From assembly GCA_017384185.1 (NCBI GenBank), contig JAFNUH010000190.1, positions 1 to 8,446 on the forward strand: 8,446 nucleotides of DNA, read 5' to 3'. The position numbers and the translations under genes are program-made. The stretch is from Alistipes sp. GTDB lineage: Bacteria > Bacteroidota > Bacteroidia > Bacteroidales > Rikenellaceae. Every line of letters begins with the position of its first letter. Position 1 is the stretch's first letter. The notes beneath the pieces were generated by a model. The model ran no database searches and was not told where the DNA came from. It worked only from the letters and a program-made list of their open reading frames with translations. Of this stretch, positions 1 to 7,410 are shown in pieces.

Positions 1-42
1 CTCCCGCAAACATTTTATACGTAATAAGTTAAGATAAAAAAC

Positions 43-70
43 GGGGTGCCAACCAATCGGTTAGCACCCC
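43..70 (-). terminator. Rho-independent terminator of the asmA operon
   Basis: GGGGTGC (43-49) pairs with GCACCCC (64-70). After one C/A mismatch, AACC (51-54) pairs with GGTT (59-62) around a 4-nt loop. Read on the minus strand, the stem is followed directly by GTTTTTTATC, a typical U-tract. It lies 24 bp beyond the stop codon of the AsmA-family gene. The plus-strand side lacks a good T-run, so it should act mainly on minus-strand transcripts. Positions 1-42 show nothing else recognisable. Confidence 0.9.
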
Positions 71-93
71 ATCTTCATCTATATTAATACTCT

Positions 94-2649
94 CTACTTC
101 TTCTTTTTGAATAGGTCGAGAGCCTTACCAATAGCATTTGCCGCCTTTTCTGAATTCGTCGCAGGTGCAGCCGTAGCCGTAGAATCTGCCACCTGAGTAC
201 TCTCTGCATTATTCTTTACGCCCAACTTCTCGCCAAGGCTCGACAGAGCCGACTTAGCAGCCTGCTGTGCCGCCTGCTTTGCCAAACTCTCAAGGTCAAT
301 ACCCACCTTCGGAGATGTAAACGTGCCACCGATAGTCATATCCACCGTGCCCAACTTAGCAACGGCACCAGCCGATGCAGGGAGCGTGATTGTACCACGA
401 TAGTCGATAGTCTGGTCAAGACCCGTAGTACCCGAGAGGTTCATAGTATAGTCACCCATCTTCAGAGCAAAAGGCTTAGTGCTAACACGTCCATCCTTAA
501 TCGTGAAGTCGATAGCCAAATCCTTTACACGGGTATCCTTCATCGAGGGTTTCTTAACAATATCGGCAACCATATTTATAAACTTCACATCACCAAGGCT
601 CAAATCCTTAGTCGAGAGGCTACCCGATGCATTGAGCGACTGAAGCACGGGACTCATCTCATCGTCGAGCAGAGTATTTACCTTCATACTACCCGAAAAA
701 TTACCCGTCAAACCCGCAAAAATAGGAGCCAACTTCTGCACCATATCCAAATCACGGTACGCATCGGCAAAGGCGATATTATTCAATGCAAAACCTGCAT
801 CCAAGCGGGGCTGCTGACCAACGGGAGTATCATACGAACCGTTAGCCACCACGCTACCACCCATCGTATTGAGTGATAGATTCTGCATATCAACTTTGCT
901 ATCCTTAATAATAAGCAGACCCTTAATATCCGAGAAATTCATCTTATCCAGCAGCACCTGCTTCATATTAACCTGCGCACGGAAATCGATATTATCGGGA
1001 ACTCGGATACCGCCCGTAGTTGTTGCCGTAGGCTCTGTGTCCGCAGGTTGCTCAGGCTGCTCCTCGGCTGTCTGCTCACCGGTCTCCTCACCCATAAAAT
1101 CGTTGAGATTTAGATGGTTGCTACTAACATTAAGCGTTCCCTTGATAGTTGTACCCTTCAAAAGATAACCGAGATAATTCTCAAAACGGCTATCCAACGT
1201 CAGGTCATTATCGCCAATATTCACCGTTGTCTGACTAAGTTCAACATAACGGGGTGAGAAGCTGAATGTCGAGCGCTTAATATCTACATCGGGCATACTC
1301 TCCATCTGCAACTTCATATCGCTCAGATTGATACTACCCTGCGCCGCCACCTTATCGAACTGCTCCTTCTCAATATATGACAAGCGACCAGCCAACGACA
1401 TATCGGCATCTACAACACCATTGAGATTCATATCCTCCAACGGATAGACATCCTTAATCTTACCCAAATCGAGCTTACCCTTAGCCGAAGCCTTGAAGTC
1501 GGGGTCGCTGATGAGGGTCTTCACATCTGCCGTAACACTAAATGGGTTACCCGCCAAAACAAAGTTGAAGGGGTTAACATTGATAGTTGTTGCATCGATG
1601 CTACCTCCAGGATTCTTCACCGTTGCAGCGATATTGATGCCGTCAACACCTGCGGGCAGCGAGGGATAACGGAACATCGCATTCTTAACACTAAGAGCCA
1701 CGTCGAACGCAGGAACAATATCCTCGCCCTCCATACTACCCTTAGCATAAGCTGTAAGCGTAGCCACACCGTCGGTCTTTATTCCCTCAAAATCCTTTGC
1801 ATAGATAGCAGGAATAAGCGAAAGAATCTCCTTGAAACCAACCTCGTTTGTATTGAGCGTCAGGTCCATATCCATACCCTTCTCGGTCATAGCAACCCAA
1901 CCATCTATGGCAGCACGAATAGCATTTAACTGCAACTCATTATCGTTGAGCGTAAATTTCTGATTTACAAAGTCGGCAGCAACATCCATATCAGCCTTCA
2001 CCGAAGCTCGGCTGAGGAATGGCACACCACCCATTCTAAAGCTCAAAGATGGGCTCTGCGCAGCCAATTTTACGGTTGTGTCCTCGCTACCAAAATCGCC
2101 CGAGCAGGTAGCATCGAAATCCTCAATTACGGCATACATACCGCCCTGACGGTCATCATATACGAGGTTAAAATCGCTCACCGACAACTTCTTCAGCGCA
2201 ACATTAAACGACACATCGCCCGACTGCTCTGCCTGCTCCGTTTCGCCCGATGACTTCATCACATCCCAATTTGCACGACCATCCTCAAGCACAATGGCCT
2301 TTATATCGGTATCATCGACAATTATCTTCGTAATCTCGTAATCTCCACTTACAAGCGACATAAGATTCACCGCCGCTGTAAGCTCTCCGGCACGCACCAG
2401 CGTATCGTTCTCAAACACACCCACGCCCTTCAACCAAAAGTCATTGAGCGACACCGAAGCCAACGGGAAACGACGCAACAGGCTTATATCCAAGCTCTCG
2501 AAATCAAACTGAGCATTGAGCATCTTATTTCCCTCGCTCTTTACCACACTCTCAATCTTTCCCCTAAAAGCAAACGGCAAAACCATCAGCAGCACAACCA
2601 ATGCCACAACGGTAAAACCAAAAATTCGCAATATCTTTCTCATACACAT
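94..2649 (-). CDS. AsmA family outer-membrane/envelope biogenesis protein
   Basis: 851-residue protein of the AsmA-like superfamily, bacterial relatives of bridge-like lipid-transfer proteins linked to envelope lipid homeostasis. Residues about 5-28 form one hydrophobic signal anchor, giving a short cytoplasmic N-terminus and a large periplasmic body. The first 130 residues show the AsmA N-terminal pattern: SLLRRFPLASVSLNDFWLKG, then the ITKIIVDDTDIKAIVLEDGRANWDV region. The middle is repetitive beta-strand sequence. A low-complexity Glu/Thr/Pro linker lies at about 521-546, and the AsmA-like C-terminal domain (GSMKVNTLL, then SLNASGSLSTKDLSLGDVKF) covers about 550-790. The tail is Ala/Ser/Thr-rich and ends in four lysines. 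Start: ATG at 2647-2649 (MCMRKIL). The second in-frame ATG at 2641-2643 is equally plausible because no Shine-Dalgarno decides between them. The gene lies 14 bp after the receiver/ATP-grasp gene, so the two are probably co-transcribed. Family assignment is firm; substrate and partners are unknown. Confidence 0.88.
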   Translation of the reverse strand: MCMRKILRIFGFTVVALVVLLMVLPFAFRGKIESVVKSEGNKMLNAQFDFESLDISLLRRFPLASVSLNDFWLKGVGVFENDTLVRAGELTAAVNLMSLVSGDYEITKIIVDDTDIKAIVLEDGRANWDVMKSSGETEQAEQSGDVSFNVALKKLSVSDFNLVYDDRQGGMYAVIEDFDATCSGDFGSEDTTVKLAAQSPSLSFRMGGVPFLSRASVKADMDVAADFVNQKFTLNDNELQLNAIRAAIDGWVAMTEKGMDMDLTLNTNEVGFKEILSLIPAIYAKDFEGIKTDGVATLTAYAKGSMEGEDIVPAFDVALSVKNAMFRYPSLPAGVDGINIAATVKNPGGSIDATTINVNPFNFVLAGNPFSVTADVKTLISDPDFKASAKGKLDLGKIKDVYPLEDMNLNGVVDADMSLAGRLSYIEKEQFDKVAAQGSINLSDMKLQMESMPDVDIKRSTFSFSPRYVELSQTTVNIGDNDLTLDSRFENYLGYLLKGTTIKGTLNVSSNHLNLNDFMGEETGEQTAEEQPEQPADTEPTATTTGGIRVPDNIDFRAQVNMKQVLLDKMNFSDIKGLLIIKDSKVDMQNLSLNTMGGSVVANGSYDTPVGQQPRLDAGFALNNIAFADAYRDLDMVQKLAPIFAGLTGNFSGSMKVNTLLDDEMSPVLQSLNASGSLSTKDLSLGDVKFINMVADIVKKPSMKDTRVKDLAIDFTIKDGRVSTKPFALKMGDYTMNLSGTTGLDQTIDYRGTITLPASAGAVAKLGTVDMTIGGTFTSPKVGIDLESLAKQAAQQAAKSALSSLGEKLGVKNNAESTQVADSTATAAPATNSEKAANAIGKALDLFKKKK

Positions 2650-2658
2650 ATATTTTTA

Positions 2659-2666
2659 CAAATCTA
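2659..2666 (-). promoter_or_regulatory. Possible internal -7 box for the AsmA gene
   Basis: On the minus strand this reads TAGATTTG, a full match to the Bacteroidetes -7 consensus TAnnTTTG. It lies in the short gap before the AsmA gene and overlaps the TAG stop codon of the upstream gene. No TTTG/TTG -33 element is visible 19-21 bp upstream, and the implied leader would be only about 5 nt. It may be a chance match or a weak internal promoter. Confidence 0.3.
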
Positions 2667-5639
2667 CTCCATTACAGGTTTTACTATACCCTTCTTAGAT
2701 TGTCCGTCAACATAAATATAAAGAGGCTTTTCAAACTCTACACAACGCAGATACTCTCCATCCCACCAAGCAGGCATAGCATCCAACACCTCTACATCGA
2801 GCGCACCATCTCCGTGCGAGGGATCCAACGAAAGATAACCCACACCCAACGATGTCACATTCTGGAAGAAGTGGGTACCCTGGCTCGCCTCTACATTAAA
2901 GTTAGGCAACGCCGACTCCACGATAACTCTCGCCTGCGAGATGTGTGCCCACTTAACGGGAACACCCAAATTGGGGTCAGACGAGCCCCAGCGACCCGTA
3001 CCGATAAGCACGTACTCCTGACCATCCTCACGCATACGGCGATTTATCTCATACAACTCCTTTGCAATCTCCTGCGTATAGAGTGACGAGAACTTATCAA
3101 ACTTCATATATACCACACGATGTATATCACGCATAAGACCCACGCCCAGGGCATTCTCGGAATAAACCACAGCGCCCGAAGTATCAATCTGCGACCAATC
3201 CAGCTTTGCACTCTCCTCATTGCGGATGATGGGACGAATCTGTAACAGGTTGAAAATCTGCATCTCACCCATAGGTACATCCATATTTACTGCAAACTCA
3301 ATCTCCACGGGACAACGCATCTCCTCCTCGCCCATACGCAGCATATCACGAATAATATCTGCCAGAGGGAACGAGCCATATTTCAGCACACGATTAAATG
3401 TTATCACACGGAAATAGCGTGACAGTGTGGGACTCTCGCTGATACGACTATTCTGGTAATCGTAGTATGAGCAGGCATATTTGGCATTACGGAAATCGTT
3501 CATTCTCGATACTGGTATGCGCTCGATATTTACCGCATCATCGGTCGAAGAGCGGAAGCTATCGGGATTCATACTCAGCGCCATAACCTCGGTCTGAGCA
3601 TCCTGAATTGTCAGCTCGAGTGTCGAGGTCTGCAACGCCTTATCGGGATAAGCGGGCGAGAAACGAAGACTCTTACCGCCATCCACGACAGCCTTACCCA
3701 AGCCCATAACAATATTACATACACCCTCCTCGGCCTTCTCATATCCAATAGGATATAGATTCTGCGAGCGAGCCACACCCGACAGAGTTGGGAAGAAATA
3801 TCCGTGCTGCTCGGTACCGCACACCTCCTGAATCAACACAGCCATCTTCTCCTCCGAGAGCAGGTTTTGCGAAGATTGGATATATGCCTTCGACGAAGCA
3901 AAGAACACCGACGCATAGACACTCTTAATCGCCCTGACGAGCATACGCAACATCTGGTCATCATCCTCGCAGCGTGGAATCATATATGTAGAGTAGATTC
4001 CTGCAAAGGGCTGATAGTGTGAATCCTCCAACTTCGATGACGAACGTATTGCAAGCGGTTTCTTACAAGTAGAGACAAAGACCTTGAGCTTTTGATACAA
4101 ATCCAACGGCAAAACAGAGTTCAAGAACTCTGATAAAATATCGTCGTCAGCCAAATCTCGAGAGATAATATATTTCAAACCATTTATTCGCATAAATTGG
4201 TCGAAATAGTCGGTCGCAACCACCAACGAGCGTGGAATCATAATACGCACATTGGGGTATTTATAGTACTGGTTATACTTCGCCAGCATAGAGTTCATAA
4301 ACGCCAGACCTCGTGCCTTACCGCCGATAGAGCCCTCACCCAAGCGGGCAAAACCGATGGCATCGCTATATGTCTCCTCGTCGAACTGCGCCACAAGACC
4401 CTGACCGAGCATCGTACGGTAATCCTTAAACATCGAAACGAGCGCTGCACGGTGCTCAGCCGTAGATGCAAAATGGCTACTATTTATGTTACGCAGAACG
4501 TTAGCCAGCGGGAACAAGCCACGAGCATACAACCACTTCGATAGGTGCATCTGCGAGAGGTGGTACTCCAAAACCTCATCCGACACGGTGGAGATAAGCT
4601 CCTGCATCTGCATCAGGTCACGAGCACGTCCCACCACAGCTCCCGTCTCAAGGTCACGGAAGACAAACTCACCAAAGCCGAACTCACGCAAGACCACATC
4701 CTGCAACTCTGGCAACAACGTTTTCGATGACTTCGAGATAAATCCAGCACCCAGCTCCTCAGCCTTATCACCGAGGTTATCCTGCGACGACTGCAAGATG
4801 ACGGGCATCCACGGAGTCTCACTCTTTATCATCTTACAAATCTCGATACCAGCGTCTATCTTCTCATCCTCCGACTTATCACCCTGCTTGAGCAGCAGAC
4901 CAACATCAGAGATAACACCGAGCAGGTTCTTCTTATATCGGTTGTAGATCTCTATCGCATCCTCATAATTTGTAGCAAGCAACACCTTCGGGCGGGCACG
5001 CTTACGGCTAATCTGCTGCTGTTCGTTGTAGGCATCCTTCAGGAACTCGCTATTCTGTACAAGGATAATCTTATAAAGCTCAGGCAGATATGTCGAATAG
5101 AAGCGAATCGAATCCTCTACAAGCAGGATAGCCTGCACGCCACCATCCGTAATATCACTCTCGGCATTTAGCTTATCCTCCATCAACTTGATGATGGCAA
5201 TGATAAGGTCCGTATTACCGTGCCAGCAGAAGATATTGTCGATTGCCGTACACTGCTGCTCATCAATTTGGCGATAAATCTCCTTAGAGAAACTCGTTAG
5301 CAAAACAACGGGCAAGGCTGGATGCATCGCCTTCACCTCACGGGCAAAGTCGAAGACATTAGGCTCACCAACATTATATGTCGTAAGCACAAAATCGAAG
5401 TCATTGCGGTGCGAGAGCAATTCCAAAGCCTCGGTTGTTGACTCCACACGTGTGAGCGAGGGCGGATTACTCATATTGAGCTCCATATACTCACGGTTGA
5501 TTTGCGATTCGATGTGACCATCCTCCTCAAGAATATAGCCATCATAAGGACAGCACACCAGCAAGATTTTATGTATGCGGTGCTGCATAAACTTATGTTG
5601 CACCTGATTTTCGATTGTCAAATATGCGTTATTAGGCAT
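2664..5639 (-). CDS. Dual receiver / PEP-synthase-type ATP-grasp fusion protein
   Basis: 991 residues from the ATG at 5637-5639; an in-frame TTG at 5661-5663 lies inside the promoter -7 box and is rejected. Residues about 24-157 are a receiver-like fold that has lost the acidic pocket (CC at 29-30) and the phosphoacceptor Asp (Thr87). Residues about 170-317 are a second receiver that keeps E175-D176, D245, S284/S285 and K303, so it may be phosphorylated. Residues about 425-805 match the PEP synthase/PPDK N-terminal ATP-grasp domain: GEGSIGGKARG, RSSSKLED (532-539), FAG (545-547), SGVARSQN, EIEF and LLQIRPI. The C-terminal part (about 806-991) is unfamiliar, with GTGRWGSSD and SQGTHFF motifs. 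The phosphohistidine swivel domain (TGGxxSHA-type) and the PEP-binding TIM barrel of true PEP synthase are absent. Such proteins are often auto-named phosphoenolpyruvate synthase, but the full reaction looks impossible here. First gene of an operon with the AsmA gene. Possible role: phospho-signal-controlled ATP-dependent phosphotransfer (inference). Confidence 0.85.
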   Translation of the reverse strand: MPNNAYLTIENQVQHKFMQHRIHKILLVCCPYDGYILEEDGHIESQINREYMELNMSNPPSLTRVESTTEALELLSHRNDFDFVLTTYNVGEPNVFDFAREVKAMHPALPVVLLTSFSKEIYRQIDEQQCTAIDNIFCWHGNTDLIIAIIKLMEDKLNAESDITDGGVQAILLVEDSIRFYSTYLPELYKIILVQNSEFLKDAYNEQQQISRKRARPKVLLATNYEDAIEIYNRYKKNLLGVISDVGLLLKQGDKSEDEKIDAGIEICKMIKSETPWMPVILQSSQDNLGDKAEELGAGFISKSSKTLLPELQDVVLREFGFGEFVFRDLETGAVVGRARDLMQMQELISTVSDEVLEYHLSQMHLSKWLYARGLFPLANVLRNINSSHFASTAEHRAALVSMFKDYRTMLGQGLVAQFDEETYSDAIGFARLGEGSIGGKARGLAFMNSMLAKYNQYYKYPNVRIMIPRSLVVATDYFDQFMRINGLKYIISRDLADDDILSEFLNSVLPLDLYQKLKVFVSTCKKPLAIRSSSKLEDSHYQPFAGIYSTYMIPRCEDDDQMLRMLVRAIKSVYASVFFASSKAYIQSSQNLLSEEKMAVLIQEVCGTEQHGYFFPTLSGVARSQNLYPIGYEKAEEGVCNIVMGLGKAVVDGGKSLRFSPAYPDKALQTSTLELTIQDAQTEVMALSMNPDSFRSSTDDAVNIERIPVSRMNDFRNAKYACSYYDYQNSRISESPTLSRYFRVITFNRVLKYGSFPLADIIRDMLRMGEEEMRCPVEIEFAVNMDVPMGEMQIFNLLQIRPIIRNEESAKLDWSQIDTSGAVVYSENALGVGLMRDIHRVVYMKFDKFSSLYTQEIAKELYEINRRMREDGQEYVLIGTGRWGSSDPNLGVPVKWAHISQARVIVESALPNFNVEASQGTHFFQNVTSLGVGYLSLDPSHGDGALDVEVLDAMPAWWDGEYLRCVEFEKPLYIYVDGQSKKGIVKPVME

Positions 5640-5660
5640 AGTAATAAATTTATATTTATA

Positions 5661-5668
5661 CAAAGATA
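5661..5668 (-). promoter_or_regulatory. -7 box for the receiver/ATP-grasp operon
   Basis: The minus strand reads TATCTTTG, a full match to TAnnTTTG, ending 21 bp before the ATG at 5639 and giving a leader of about 15-18 nt. No clear TTTG lies 19-21 bp upstream, so the -33 element is weak. Its position supports starting the protein at 5639, because the alternative TTG codon falls inside this box. Confidence 0.6.
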
Positions 5669-5700
5669 CTCAGAATTTAGTAAATGTACGACTAATTCGC

Positions 5701-5708
5701 TAAATTTG
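5701..5708 (+). promoter_or_regulatory. -7 box for the CGAxxG redox gene
   Basis: TAAATTTG matches TAnnTTTG and ends 22 bp before the ATG at 5731. The -33 region is poor (TTAG at 5677-5680). With the opposite-strand box at 5661-5668 it forms a compact divergent promoter pair in the 91-bp gap. The sequence after the box (CATAA) is the same as after the blaI -7 box at 7437. Confidence 0.65.
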
Positions 5709-5730
5709 CATAAACATAAAACAGATTAAA

Positions 5731-6195
5731 ATGAAAGTAGATATTAAAGAGCGTTCGGAGCGTGCCCGAGACTATTTCACATCGGGATATAACTGCGCAC
5801 AAGCAGTTTTTCTTGCGTATAGAGATATTGCAGCTCTCGACAAAGAGTTAGCAGCAACTATATCAGCGCCTTTTGGTGGTGGTATGGGACGACTGCGTGA
5901 GGTGTGTGGTGCCGTGAGTGGTATGACGATGGTGGCAGGATTTCTCTCGCCAAATCAACTACCTAATGACAACGAAAACAAGAAGCAGTGCTATGCCACC
6001 GTGCAATCATTAGCCGAGGCGTTCCGTCAGGAGAATGGCTCGATAGTATGCCGAGAGTTATTGGGTCTGGCACAGCAGAAAGATGACCCTACCCCATCAC
6101 CTCGCACGGGCGAATACTACAAGCGCCGCCCCTGCGCCGAGTACGTTGCAATAGCGGCTCGTATCGTAGGTGAGAAAATCAACTCAATGGAGTAA
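5731..6195 (+). CDS. C_GCAxxG_C_C family putative redox-active protein
   Basis: 154-residue soluble protein of the small cysteine family named C_GCAxxG_C_C, predicted to be redox-active but with no established reaction. The signature is clear: GYNCAQAVF places Cys22 near the N-terminus, APFGGGMGRLREVCGAVSG contains the CGAxxG motif (Cys59), and Cys107 and Cys135 supply the two later conserved cysteines. Cys87 is an additional one. Length is typical of the family (about 140-150 residues), and no signal peptide or membrane segment is seen. The ATG at 5731 is preceded by A-rich sequence and a good -7 box. The gene stands alone: it diverges from the receiver/ATP-grasp operon and is closed by a hairpin 6 bp after its stop. 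In this family Cys clusters may bind a metal or undergo thiol-disulfide cycling; that is inference. Family call is confident, function is not. Confidence 0.85.
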   Translation: MKVDIKERSERARDYFTSGYNCAQAVFLAYRDIAALDKELAATISAPFGGGMGRLREVCGAVSGMTMVAGFLSPNQLPNDNENKKQCYATVQSLAEAFRQENGSIVCRELLGLAQQKDDPTPSPRTGEYYKRRPCAEYVAIAARIVGEKINSME

Positions 6196-6201
6196 AAAAA
6201 T

Positions 6202-6221
6202 AGCCTACCGTTTGGTAGGCT
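6202..6221. terminator. Bidirectional rho-independent terminator
   Basis: AGCCTACC (6202-6209), loop GTTT, GGTAGGCT (6214-6221): a perfect 8-bp stem. The plus side continues TTATTTTATTATTT and the minus side continues ATTTTTTTAC, so each direction has a U-rich tail. It sits between the convergent redox gene (stop at 6195) and mscL (stop at 6230) and should end both transcripts. Confidence 0.9.
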
Positions 6222-6229
6222 TTATTTTA

Positions 6230-6667
6230 TTATTTCTTCTCCTTCAGGAGGTCACGAATCTCTGTCAAAAGCTTCTCCTCAGCCGTAGGCTCTGGCTCGG
6301 GAGCAGGTGCAGGTGCGGGAGCAGGCTCCGCCTTCTTCTTGTTGATTTTATTCATAACCTTAACCATCAAGAATACACAGAATGCCAAGATTGTAAAGTC
6401 AACAATCTGCTGAATAAAAGCGCCATAGCCCCAATTAACAGCAGGAGTAACAACAGCACCAGCAGCATCCAAAACCTCGCTCTTGAGCGTAAGCTTCATA
6501 TCAGAAAAATCTACACCACCTACCAAAAGACCAATAGGAGGCATAATAACATCGTTAACCAATGAGGTAACAATCTTACCGAATGCACCACCGATGATAA
6601 CACCGACAGCCATATCCATCACGTTACCCTTAACGGCAAACTCCTTAAACTCTTTCAAAAATCCCAT
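6230..6667 (-). CDS. mscL: Large-conductance mechanosensitive channel MscL
   Basis: 145-residue inner-membrane channel that opens under high membrane tension to release solutes during hypo-osmotic shock; it forms homo-oligomers. The N-terminal amphipathic helix [21 protein letters not shown] and the TM1 pore segment (about 15-47, [25 protein letters not shown]) are textbook MscL. A periplasmic loop (about 50-78) is followed by TM2 (about 80-108, [24 protein letters not shown]). The cytoplasmic tail has an Ala-Pro/Glu-Pro repeat (about 114-127) and ends in a charged helix, [16 protein letters not shown], matching the C-terminal helical bundle. It is slightly longer than the E. coli protein (136), largely from the proline-rich linker. 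The start ATG at 6665-6667 fits the family N-terminus exactly. The HAD gene lies 43 bp upstream on the same strand with no terminator between, so read-through is possible. No convincing TAnnTTTG box was found directly upstream. Confidence 0.97.
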   Translation of the reverse strand: MGFLKEFKEFAVKGNVMDMAVGVIIGGAFGKIVTSLVNDVIMPPIGLLVGGVDFSDMKLTLKSEVLDAAGAVVTPAVNWGYGAFIQQIVDFTILAFCVFLMVKVMNKINKKKAEPAPAPAPAPEPEPTAEEKLLTEIRDLLKEKK

Positions 6668-6710
6668 AATATTCTCTGTTTTAATTTATAAAATTTTCTC
6701 TGCTAACACC

Positions 6711-7298
6711 CTATAACAACATCTCTCGCAACTTCTCGCAGCTGCCGGCATAGTCGTTTCTATCGAAGTGAAACACCTCTATACCCTTCTCTGCTGCCGC
6801 ATCAACATTCTCTCGTCTGTCGTCAATAAAGAGAGTCTGCGACGCATCGAGTGAGAATTTTTCTATCAAAATATCGTATATCTCGGGCATAGGTTTCACC
6901 ACACCCACCTCGCACGACACCACATCGCCATCAAAGTTTGCATAGACCTCCTTCTGACGCAGAAAATCGATAAACTCTCGTGACATATTCGACAAAACGT
7001 AGAGCTTATACCCCGCCTGCTTCAACTCCGAAATAAGTTTTTCTGTTGGGCGGATTGTCTCCTGCTTGCCTATTGCCTGCAAAATCATATCCTTAGCATA
7101 AGCAACCTCTACCCCACGATACTCAGCCAACTGCTCGGCAACATCATCTATCGAAGAGACTCCCAAGTCGTAGTCCACCCAAAATTGCGGCATAGGCGAC
7201 TGCGACACGTATGAGAAGAATTGCTTAAAATGCTCTGTACTTTTGGTCGGATCTTGCGCAAAGACCACTCGTCCCAAATCAAATACGATATTTTTCAT
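6711..7298 (-). CDS. HAD-IA family phosphatase (YihX-like)
   Basis: 195-residue cytosolic haloacid-dehalogenase-type hydrolase, probably acting on a small phosphorylated metabolite. Motif I is VFDLGRVV with nucleophile Asp7. The usual second Asp (+2) is Gly9, as in the FDLGNV pattern of YihX-type sugar-phosphate phosphatases. The helical cap spans about 15-85. Motif II is LSNMS (Ser103-Asn104), motif III is Lys135 in VVKPMPEIY, and motif IV is FIDDRREN (Asp159, Asp160). All four are present and the length is normal for the subfamily. The start ATG at 7296-7298 is fixed by motif I lying only seven residues in. A well-formed promoter ends just 4 bp upstream, so the mRNA would be leaderless or nearly so. 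mscL follows 43 bp downstream. Substrate cannot be told from sequence; a sugar-1-phosphate or a nucleotide-type substrate are both possible. Confidence 0.88.
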   Translation of the reverse strand: MKNIVFDLGRVVFAQDPTKSTEHFKQFFSYVSQSPMPQFWVDYDLGVSSIDDVAEQLAEYRGVEVAYAKDMILQAIGKQETIRPTEKLISELKQAGYKLYVLSNMSREFIDFLRQKEVYANFDGDVVSCEVGVVKPMPEIYDILIEKFSLDASQTLFIDDRRENVDAAAEKGIEVFHFDRNDYAGSCEKLREMLL

Positions 7299-7302
7299 AA
7301 GA

Positions 7303-7334
7303 CAAATATACGATATAGTGTTGAAATGTGCAAA
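7303..7334 (-). promoter_or_regulatory. Promoter of the HAD phosphatase gene
   Basis: On the minus strand there is TTTG (7331-7334), a 20-bp spacer, and TATATTTG (7303-7310). This matches the Bacteroidetes -33/-7 consensus well. The -7 box ends 4 bp before the ATG at 7298, placing the predicted transcription start at or within a few bases of the start codon. Confidence 0.75.
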
Positions 7335-7364
7335 TATGCGCCTATTATTAATATATGTACCGAC

Positions 7365-7374
7365 CTATTAATAG
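7365..7374. repeat. Small palindrome CTATTAATAG
   Basis: A perfect 10-bp palindrome in the AT-rich gap between the two divergent promoters. It could be an operator, but in such AT-rich sequence a 10-bp palindrome is only weak evidence. The rest of 7335-7410 holds nothing else recognisable. Confidence 0.3.
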
Positions 7375-7410
7375 AAAAAGTAAGTCGTATATTCTATTTT
7401 TTTAGGAGAA

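Noticed and set aside
869..1168. 99-codon plus-strand reading frame inside the AsmA gene
   Set aside because: It is antisense to a clear full-length family member, its protein resembles nothing recognisable, and no promoter precedes it.
4197..4947. Overlapping plus-strand frames of 115 and 153 codons (and shorter ones) inside the receiver/ATP-grasp gene
   Set aside because: They lie opposite conserved domains, overlap one another in different frames, and have compositions typical of antisense shadows.
2664..5639. Calling the fusion protein a functional phosphoenolpyruvate synthase (ppsA)
   Set aside because: Only the nucleotide-binding domain is present; the phosphohistidine motif and the PEP-binding barrel are not found in the 991 residues.
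5661..5663. TTG as start codon of the receiver/ATP-grasp protein
   Set aside because: The codon is part of the -7 promoter box, so it would not be in the transcript; the ATG at 5637-5639 is used instead.
6170..6565. 131-codon plus-strand frame across the terminator and mscL
   Set aside because: It runs through a strong bidirectional hairpin and is antisense to an unmistakable mscL; no recognisable domain.
6672..6702. Direct repeat TTCTCTG at 6672-6678 and 6696-6702 upstream of mscL
   Set aside because: A 7-bp repeat in a short AT-rich gap is easily chance; no symmetry or promoter relation was seen.
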